Origin: Pseudomonadota bacterium | Lineage (GTDB): Bacteria > Pseudomonadota > Gammaproteobacteria > Xanthomonadales > Xanthomonadaceae | NCBI GenBank assembly: GCA_023391775.1 | Contig: JAEWAG010000217.1 | Span: 1-5,157, forward strand | Direction: 5' to 3' | Length of the DNA stretch: 5,157 nt | Shown: piece by piece, positions 1 to 5,157 of the stretch | Numbering within the stretch: position 1 is the stretch's first letter | Layout of the letters: every line of letters starts with the position of its first letter | Position numbers and translations under genes: made by a program | The notes under the pieces: model-generated | The model's input: only the letters and a program-made list of their open reading frames with translations | What the model was told of the DNA's origin: nothing | The model's database searches: none

Positions 1-46
1 GGGGGGCGCGGTCCCCCCGCGCCTTGCCGGGGGCCCCCCGGCCGGG
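1..46 (-). terminator. GC-rich tandem hairpins just downstream of the dehydratase
   Basis: Two inverted repeats lie directly after the dehydratase stop codon. One has 8-base arms at 26-33 and 35-42 (gccggggg / cccccggc) with almost no loop, so only part of the stem could form in RNA. The other has 7-base arms at 5-11 and 17-23 (ggcgcgg / ccgcgcc) around a 5-base loop. The position suits transcription termination for the minus-strand gene. Neither is followed by a T-run on either strand, so this is not a classical intrinsic terminator. It could also be a general GC-rich intergenic repeat, or the end of a convergent unit left of the window. Confidence 0.35.
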
Positions 47-1771
<1,725 letters not shown>

Positions 1772-1876
1772 GTGCTCGGGATCCCTGCCCGGAAGGGGGT
1801 ACGACGGCGGCTACCGGGCTGGTTCCCGGGCCTGCCGGCCTGTTGCCGCAAGGATGCTACCGGCCGGCGCCATGTC

Positions 1877-1930
1877 GGAAAAATAACAATGGGCGGCGGA
1901 TTGATACGCGTATTGCAATGCGAAACTAGG
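1877..1930 (-). promoter_or_regulatory. AT-rich control region with overlapping dyads upstream of the dehydratase
   Basis: In a GC-rich 275-base gap, this stretch stands out as AT-rich and lies about 105-160 bases before the dehydratase ATG. It holds a perfect 10-base palindrome, ATACGCGTAT (1904-1913), overlapping by two bases a perfect 8-base palindrome, ATTGCAAT (1912-1919). The second extends to a 14-base dyad with one mismatch (1909-1922). Next to it on the minus strand are weak -10-like hexamers (TGTTAT at 1888-1883, TATTTT at 1885-1880), with no good -35. I infer a promoter with an operator for a local regulator; the regulator family cannot be assigned. The centre of the first palindrome is GC rather than the CG usual for LacI-family sites. 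The remainder of 1772-2046 shows no convincing gene. Confidence 0.45.
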
Positions 1931-2021
1931 TCGACGGACGGCGTCGTCGGGCGCCAGGCGCACCCTGCGGGACCGTGAAGGTGCGGGCTCTTGCGCCGGT
2001 GTGTGCACGGGCGAAGGAGCG

Positions 2022-2033
2022 GCACCCGGGTGC
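2022..2033. repeat. Perfect 12-base palindrome after sulP
   Basis: GCACCCGGGTGC is a perfect palindrome starting 14 bases past the sulP stop codon. As RNA it could form only a 4-base-pair stem with a CCGG loop, and no T-run follows, so it is a poor terminator. It might be a protein site or chance in GC-rich DNA. Confidence 0.3.
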
Positions 2034-2046
2034 GTTCCCCGGACCG

Positions 2047-3525
2047 TCAGTGTCCGCCGGCCGCTCCTGGCCCACCGGCGCGGTGGGTCTGGAGCCTGTC
2101 CACCAGCAGTCCGCTGGCCTCGTTGAGGCCGACCACCTCGACCTCGGCGCCGTGCCGGCGCAGCTTGAGCACCACGCGGTCCAGTGCGGCCACGGCACTG
2201 GTGTCCCACAGGTGGGCATCGCGCAGGTCGATCACTACCCGGGGTGGGGTGTGCAGGTAGTCGAAGCTGTTGGCGAACTGCACCGCCGAGGCGAAGAACA
2301 CCTGCCCGTGCACCCGGTAGGTACGGATGCCGGGCTGGCTGTCATCGCTCCGCACCTCCAGCAGCGCGCTCACGCGCCGGGCGAAGGACACCGCGGTCAG
2401 CAGCACGCCGGCCAGCACGCCCATGGCCAGGTCGCGGGTGGCGACGGTGACGATGACCGTGCCGAGCATGATCAGGTTGGCGGTTCTGGGGTGGGTCCGG
2501 AACTCGCGGAAGCTTTTCCAGTGGAAGGTGCCGATGCAGACCATGATCATCACCGCCACCAGCGCCGCCATCGGGATCATCGACACCCACTCCGAGGCGT
2601 AGACCACCAGCAACAGCAGCACCACGCCGGCCACCAGGCAGGACAGCCGGCCGCGTCCGCCGGAGCTGACGTTGATCACCGACTGGCCGATCATCGCGCA
2701 GCCGGCCATGCCGCCGAAGAAGCCGGTGACCACGTTGGCCAGGCCCTGGCCGGCCGATTCGCGGCGGCGGTCGGTGGGCGTGTCGGTCATGTCCTCGACG
2801 ATCTGCGCGGTCATCAGCGACTCGAGCAGGCCGACCACCGCCAGGGTGGCCGACACCGGCAGCAGGATCCGCAGCGTCTCCCAGGTCCAGGCGATGTCCG
2901 GCACGAAGAAGGCGGGGAGGCTGTCGGGCATCTGCCCCATGTCGCCGACGTTGCGGATATCCAGGCCGAGCAGGGACACGGCGATTGTCAGCACCACGAT
3001 GGCCACCAGCGCCGAGGGCACGGCGCGGGTGATCCGCGGCAGCAGGTAGATGATCGCCAGGCCGGCGGCACACACCGCGTACACCGGCCATGGCATGCCG
3101 ATCAGTTCGGGCAGCTGGGCCATGAAGATCAGGATCGCCAGCGCGTTGACGAAGCCGATGACCACCGAGCGCGGGACAAAGCGCATCAGCGAGTTGAGCC
3201 GCAGCGCCGCGGCCAGCAGCTGCAGCACGCCGGCGAGGATGGTGGCGGCGAACAGGTACTGCAGGCCGTGGTCGCGGACCAGATCCACCATCACCAGGGC
3301 CATCGCCCCGGTTGCGGCGGAGATCATGCCCGGGCGGCCGCCCGCGATGGAGGTCACCACGGCGATGCAGAACGAGGCGTACAGGCCGACCTTGGGATCG
3401 ACGCCGGCGATGATCGAGAACGCGATGGCCTCGGGAATCAGGGCCAGGGCGACCAGCAGCCCGGACAGCAGATCGCCACGGACATTGCCGAACCACTGCT
3501 CGCGCAGCGGATAGATTGCAGACAT
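2047..3525 (-). CDS. SulP-family anion transporter with C-terminal STAS domain
   Basis: This 492-residue inner-membrane transporter of the SLC26/SulP family probably moves an inorganic or carboxylic anion such as sulfate or bicarbonate; the substrate cannot be told from sequence. The first membrane segment and following loop (about 19-50) carry the family signature with IPEAIAFSIIAG then DPKVGLYASF. Roughly a dozen hydrophobic segments follow to about residue 385, including the conserved QSVINVSSGGRGRLS region at 281-295. A cytoplasmic STAS domain spans about 398-480. Its DLRDAHLWDTSAV loop (433-445) corresponds to the site where SpoIIAA-type STAS proteins carry a phosphorylatable serine (here Ser443). 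The length suits short bacterial SulP proteins and is below the 550 or more typical of many members. I chose ATG 3525 because GGAG lies five bases upstream (3534-3531) and the protein then starts just before the usual N-terminal region. An ATG at 3606 would add 27 atypical, Arg/Pro/Ala-rich residues without a ribosome site. It lies on the arsR strand, 166 bases downstream of it. Confidence 0.93.
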   Translation of the reverse strand: MSAIYPLREQWFGNVRGDLLSGLLVALALIPEAIAFSIIAGVDPKVGLYASFCIAVVTSIAGGRPGMISAATGAMALVMVDLVRDHGLQYLFAATILAGVLQLLAAALRLNSLMRFVPRSVVIGFVNALAILIFMAQLPELIGMPWPVYAVCAAGLAIIYLLPRITRAVPSALVAIVVLTIAVSLLGLDIRNVGDMGQMPDSLPAFFVPDIAWTWETLRILLPVSATLAVVGLLESLMTAQIVEDMTDTPTDRRRESAGQGLANVVTGFFGGMAGCAMIGQSVINVSSGGRGRLSCLVAGVVLLLLVVYASEWVSMIPMAALVAVMIMVCIGTFHWKSFREFRTHPRTANLIMLGTVIVTVATRDLAMGVLAGVLLTAVSFARRVSALLEVRSDDSQPGIRTYRVHGQVFFASAVQFANSFDYLHTPPRVVIDLRDAHLWDTSAVAALDRVVLKLRRHGAEVEVVGLNEASGLLVDRLQTHRAGGPGAAGGH

Positions 3526-3530
3526 TGGGG

Positions 3531-3534
3531 CTCC
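3531..3534 (-). promoter_or_regulatory. Ribosome binding site deciding the sulP start
   Basis: On the minus strand GGAG is followed by five bases and then ATG at 3525-3523. The in-frame ATG at 3606 has no comparable site, so this supports the 492-residue form of the protein. Confidence 0.7.
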
Positions 3535-3643
3535 AGCCGCGCCGGAAGCGGCGGGTGACGAGGGACGGAACCGGGCTCGCCCGTTGCTCCACGCCAGGCG
3601 GGACATCCAGGTGCAGGAGGGGCGCGGAGGGCGAGCCGATGCG

Positions 3644-3656
3644 CCGGACCATCCGG
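3644..3656 (-). repeat. Small hairpin between arsR and sulP
   Basis: CCGGA (3644-3648) and TCCGG (3652-3656) pair around a three-base loop, and flanking GCG/CGC bases can extend the stem with a bulge. It lies 36 bases past the arsR stop and without a T-run. It could weakly end the arsR transcript or sit in the leader of a sulP transcript started near 3660. Confidence 0.3.
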
Positions 3657-3666
3657 TGGGGCGCGC

Positions 3667-3695
3667 AGTCTAGGCCAAGCCCGCGGGGCGCTCAA
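3667..3695 (-). promoter_or_regulatory. Candidate sigma70-type promoter for sulP
   Basis: On the minus strand TTGAGC (3695-3690, four of six matches to TTGACA) is separated by 17 bases from TAGACT (3672-3667, four of six matches to TATAAT). The -35 overlaps the arsR stop codon. Transcription would start near 3660, giving sulP a GC-rich leader of about 135 bases. This would let sulP be expressed apart from arsR. Matches of this quality can arise by chance. Confidence 0.35.
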
Positions 3696-4021
3696 TCACG
3701 CCTGCGCCGGGATGGAGTGAGCGCGCAGCGGCCGCTGTCGCCACCGCAGCAGTTGCGGGTGAGGAACTCGATCAGGCCGTTCATCGCCTCGAAGTCGGCG
3801 CGGTAGGTGATGCGCCGGCCCTGCGCCTGGCCGCCGATCAGGCCCGCCTGGCTGAGCTCCTTCAGGTGGAAGGAAAGGGTGGCGCCGGGCAGGGACAGCG
3901 TGGCGGCGATGTCGCCGGGACTGCGTCCGTCCGGCCCGGCCTCGACCAGCAGCCGGAAGATGGACAGCCGGGTCGGGTTGCCCAGTGCGGCAAGGGCCGC
4001 GGTTGCGGTCGTCAATTCCAT
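3692..4021 (-). CDS. arsR: ArsR/SmtB-family arsenic-responsive repressor
   Basis: This 109-residue DNA-binding protein should repress the arsenic genes until As(III) binds and releases it. The fold is a winged helix: an opening LAALGNPTRLSIFRLL helix (11-25), the helix-turn-helix at about 33-60 (SPGDIAATLSLPGATLSFHLKEL), then the wing (GQAQGRRITY, 64-73). The CxC pair that E. coli ArsR carries in its DNA-binding helix is absent. Instead three cysteines sit near the C-terminus: Cys91 and Cys92 (RNCCGG) and Cys99 (GRCAL). This pattern closely resembles the Acidithiobacillus ferrooxidans ArsR, which binds As(III) through Cys95, Cys96 and Cys102. The protein ends in a short Arg-rich tail. It is divergent from arsH with 40 bases between start codons. 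No Shine-Dalgarno precedes the ATG, and a candidate promoter would start transcription at or next to the ATG, so the message may be leaderless. Sensing of another metal is possible, but the arsH/acr3 neighbours favour arsenic. Confidence 0.93.
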   Translation of the reverse strand: MELTTATAALAALGNPTRLSIFRLLVEAGPDGRSPGDIAATLSLPGATLSFHLKELSQAGLIGGQAQGRRITYRADFEAMNGLIEFLTRNCCGGDSGRCALTPSRRRRD

Positions 4022-4032
4022 AATTCTAGAAT
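4003..4032 (+). promoter_or_regulatory. Candidate promoter of arsH-acr3
   Basis: TTGCGG (4003-4008, three of six matches to TTGACA, lying inside the arsR coding start) is followed after 18 bases by TAGAAT (4027-4032, five of six matches to TATAAT). Transcription would begin near 4039, leaving a leader of about 23 bases with an AGGG ribosome site (4049-4052) ahead of the arsH ATG at 4062. Confidence 0.55.
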
Positions 4033-4044
4033 AGTCGAACTATT
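4023..4044. promoter_or_regulatory. Probable ArsR operator: two overlapping dyads
   Basis: The 40-base divergent gap is AT-rich in a GC-rich setting. It holds a perfect 10-base palindrome, ATTCTAGAAT (4023-4032), which overlaps by three bases a second dyad with 6-base arms, AATAGT (4030-4035) and ACTATT (4039-4044), around CGA. Both cover the candidate -10 elements and start sites of arsR and arsH, so a bound dimer would block both directions. Assignment to ArsR is inferred from position and symmetry, not from a proven consensus. Confidence 0.6.
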
Positions 4045-4057
4045 TGGCAGGGCACAA
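4028..4057 (-). promoter_or_regulatory. Candidate promoter of arsR
   Basis: On the minus strand TTGTGC (4057-4052) is followed after 18 bases by TATTCT (4033-4028, four of six matches to TATAAT). The predicted start is around 4021, the first base of the arsR ATG, which fits the absence of a ribosome binding site. It overlaps the arsH promoter and both dyads. Confidence 0.4.
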
Positions 4058-4061
4058 CGCC

Positions 4062-4823
4062 ATGGAATCACACGACCTTCCCCATCTGGTACCGGCGGCG
4101 TTCGAACCGGTCGATCCGCCACGTCTTGGTGCGACCAGCACGCATCCGCCGCGGATCCTGGTGTTGTACGGCTCGCTGCGTCCGGAGTCCTACAGCCGCA
4201 AGCTGGCCCTGGAGGCGGCGCGGCTGCTGCGCCATTTCGGCGCCGAGGTGCACGTGTTCGATCCGCACGACCTGCCCATGCAGGGCAGCACCGGGCCTGA
4301 GCATCCGAAGGTGCAGGAGCTGCGCGCGCTGTCGCTGTGGTCCGAGGGGCACGTATGGGTCAGCCCGGAGCGGCATGGCGCGGTCACCGCGGTATTCAAG
4401 AACCAGATCGACTGGTTGCCGCTGGAGGAAGGAAGCGTGCGCCCGACCCAGGGCCGGACCCTGGCGGTGATGCAGGTCTGCGGCGGCTCGCAGTCGTTCA
4501 ACGTGGTCAACACGCTGCGGCTGCTGGGCCGCTGGATGCGCATGGTCACCATCCCCAACCAGTCCTCGGTGCCCAAGGCCTGGCAGGAGTTCGACGAGGC
4601 CGGGCGGATGAAGCCTTCGGCCTACTACGACCGGGTGGTCGACGTGATGGAGGAGCTGGTGAAGTTCACCTGGCTGGTGCGCGATCGCAGCGATTACCTC
4701 ACCTGCCGCTACAGCGAACGCAAGGGCGACCTGGCGGCCGCGGCACTGGCCGCCGCAGCCGAAGCGGTGGAGCCGCCGGTTCCGGCCATCACGGCGGCCG
4801 CCGGCGCCACCCGGTCGCAGTGA
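4062..4823 (+). CDS. arsH: ArsH, NADPH-dependent FMN organoarsenical oxidase
   Basis: ArsH is a cytoplasmic flavoprotein that oxidises trivalent methyl- and aryl-arsenicals to the less toxic pentavalent forms using NADPH and FMN. The 253-residue product matches the family throughout. It has the FMN phosphate-binding loop [11 protein letters not shown] (36-46), the [13 protein letters not shown] segment (94-106), [21 protein letters not shown] (127-147), and the strongly conserved LLGRWMRM (154-161) and IPNQSS (164-169). It also has [12 protein letters not shown] (181-192) and RYSERK (216-221) close to the C-terminus. The last 30 residues are an Ala/Pro-rich tail that is probably disordered. 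I chose ATG 4062, preceded by AGGG at 4049-4052. An in-frame TTG at 4044 lies on the edge of the operator and is unlikely. It is divergent from arsR and probably co-transcribed with the acr3 gene that follows. Other NADPH-dependent FMN reductases share the fold, but the long exact motif matches make ArsH secure. Confidence 0.96.
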   Translation: MESHDLPHLVPAAFEPVDPPRLGATSTHPPRILVLYGSLRPESYSRKLALEAARLLRHFGAEVHVFDPHDLPMQGSTGPEHPKVQELRALSLWSEGHVWVSPERHGAVTAVFKNQIDWLPLEEGSVRPTQGRTLAVMQVCGGSQSFNVVNTLRLLGRWMRMVTIPNQSSVPKAWQEFDEAGRMKPSAYYDRVVDVMEELVKFTWLVRDRSDYLTCRYSERKGDLAAAALAAAAEAVEPPVPAITAAAGATRSQ

Positions 4824-4850
4824 CCGTGGGCGCGTACGGCAAACGCACGC

Positions 4851-4856
4851 AGGGGG
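4851..4856 (+). promoter_or_regulatory. Ribosome binding site of acr3
   Basis: AGGGGG is followed by four bases to the ATG at 4861 and seven bases to the ATG at 4864. The spacing favours the second ATG, and that start also gives the N-terminus expected for the family. Confidence 0.6.
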
Positions 4857-4863
4857 TTGGATG

Positions 4864-5157
4864 ATGGGTGTGTTCGAGCGGTTCCTGTCGGTGTGGGTGG
4901 CGCTGGGCATCCTTGCCGGCATCGGCCTGGGCCTGCTGCTGCCCGGCGTGTTCCAGGCGGTGGCCGCGCTGGAGGTAGCGCACGTGAACCTGGCGGTCGC
5001 GGTGCTGATCTGGCTGATGATCTATCCGATGATGATCCAGGTGGACTGGAGCGCGGTGCGGGACATCCGCCGCCGGCCGCGCGGACTGGTGCTGACCCTG
5101 GTGGTCAACTGGCTGGTCAAGCCGTTCACCATGGCCGCGCTGGGCGTGCTGTTCTTC
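4864..5157 (+). CDS. acr3: ACR3-type arsenite efflux permease, N-terminal part
   Basis: This is the start of an integral membrane carrier expected to pump arsenite out of the cell. Only 98 residues are seen, because the frame stays open to the right edge; complete proteins are about 350 residues. The first hydrophobic segment (about residues 9-31 from the second Met) is followed by [21 protein letters not shown], then a short basic loop (DIRRRPRG) and a third segment with [10 protein letters not shown]. These resemble ACR3 permeases rather than the unrelated ArsB family. The conserved cysteine of ACR3, in the fourth membrane segment, lies beyond the window and cannot be checked. Two adjacent ATGs (4861 and 4864) are possible starts; I prefer 4864 for its ribosome-site spacing. 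It lies 40 bases after the arsH stop with no sign of a separate promoter, which suggests an arsH-acr3 operon. Confidence 0.9.
   Translation, partial: MGVFERFLSVWVALGILAGIGLGLLLPGVFQAVAALEVAHVNLAVAVLIWLMIYPMMIQVDWSAVRDIRRRPRGLVLTLVVNWLVKPFTMAALGVLFF

Noticed and set aside
2007..2046. Intrinsic terminator after sulP formed by the 12-base palindrome
   Set aside because: The RNA stem would be only about four base pairs and there is no T-run on the minus strand.
1975..3558. 527-codon open frame on the plus strand, opposite sulP
   Set aside because: The product is dominated by His, Gln, Asp and Gly and has no domain. It mirrors the SulP codons and is a shadow frame.
3526..3606. N-terminal extension of SulP from an ATG at 3606
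   Set aside because: It adds 27 residues unlike the family start and lacks a ribosome site, whereas the ATG at 3525 has GGAG at good spacing.
2342..3652. 436-codon open frame on the minus strand overlapping sulP
   Set aside because: It is a frame-shifted reading of sulP rich in Arg, Pro and Gly with no membrane segments, while the SulP frame is fully supported by conserved motifs.
4044..4061. Upstream TTG start for arsH
   Set aside because: It lies at the edge of the operator only about five bases after the predicted transcription start, leaving no room for a ribosome site; the ATG at 4062 has one.
4068..4922. 284-codon open frame on the minus strand opposite arsH
   Set aside because: It is antisense to a gene whose family motifs are matched along its full length; the product is Arg/His/Gln-rich without a domain.

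Overview
The window is GC-rich DNA with tightly packed genes and strong GC bias at third codon positions. This produces very long but meaningless open frames opposite the real genes. The gene types (sugar-acid dehydratase, short bacterial SulP transporter, ArsR/ArsH/ACR3 arsenic genes) fit a free-living, high-GC Proteobacterium. A Xanthomonadaceae-like host is my guess from sequence flavour only; no ribosomal or other taxonomic marker is present.

Layout. Positions 1-46 hold two GC-rich hairpins downstream of the first gene. Positions 47-1771 (minus) encode an IlvD/Edd-family dehydratase of the sugar-acid type. Positions 1772-2046 are non-coding and contain an AT-rich island with two overlapping dyad sequences, the probable control region of the dehydratase. 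Positions 2047-3525 (minus) encode a SulP-family anion transporter with a C-terminal STAS domain. A 166-base gap carries a candidate sulP promoter. Positions 3692-4021 (minus) encode an ArsR-family repressor with a C-terminal cysteine cluster. A 40-base divergent promoter/operator region (4022-4061) separates it from arsH (4062-4823, plus). arsH is followed 37-40 bases later by the start of an ACR3-type arsenite efflux permease that runs off the right edge.

How the genes work together. The right third is a compact arsenic-resistance locus. ArsR probably senses As(III) through C-terminal cysteines and represses both its own gene and the divergent arsH-acr3 unit by binding dyads that overlap both promoters. 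ArsH would oxidise trivalent organoarsenicals to less toxic pentavalent forms, and ACR3 would export arsenite. No arsenate reductase (arsC) is visible; it could lie beyond the right edge. The SulP transporter and the dehydratase follow arsR on the same strand but each seems to have its own upstream control region. Their link to arsenic is unproven, and the dehydratase is most likely an unrelated sugar-acid catabolic gene.

I do not see strong evidence for an undescribed system. The most interesting points are the very compact, possibly leaderless arsR promoter with overlapping dyads, the cysteine pattern of ArsR, and the overlapping dyads upstream of the dehydratase.
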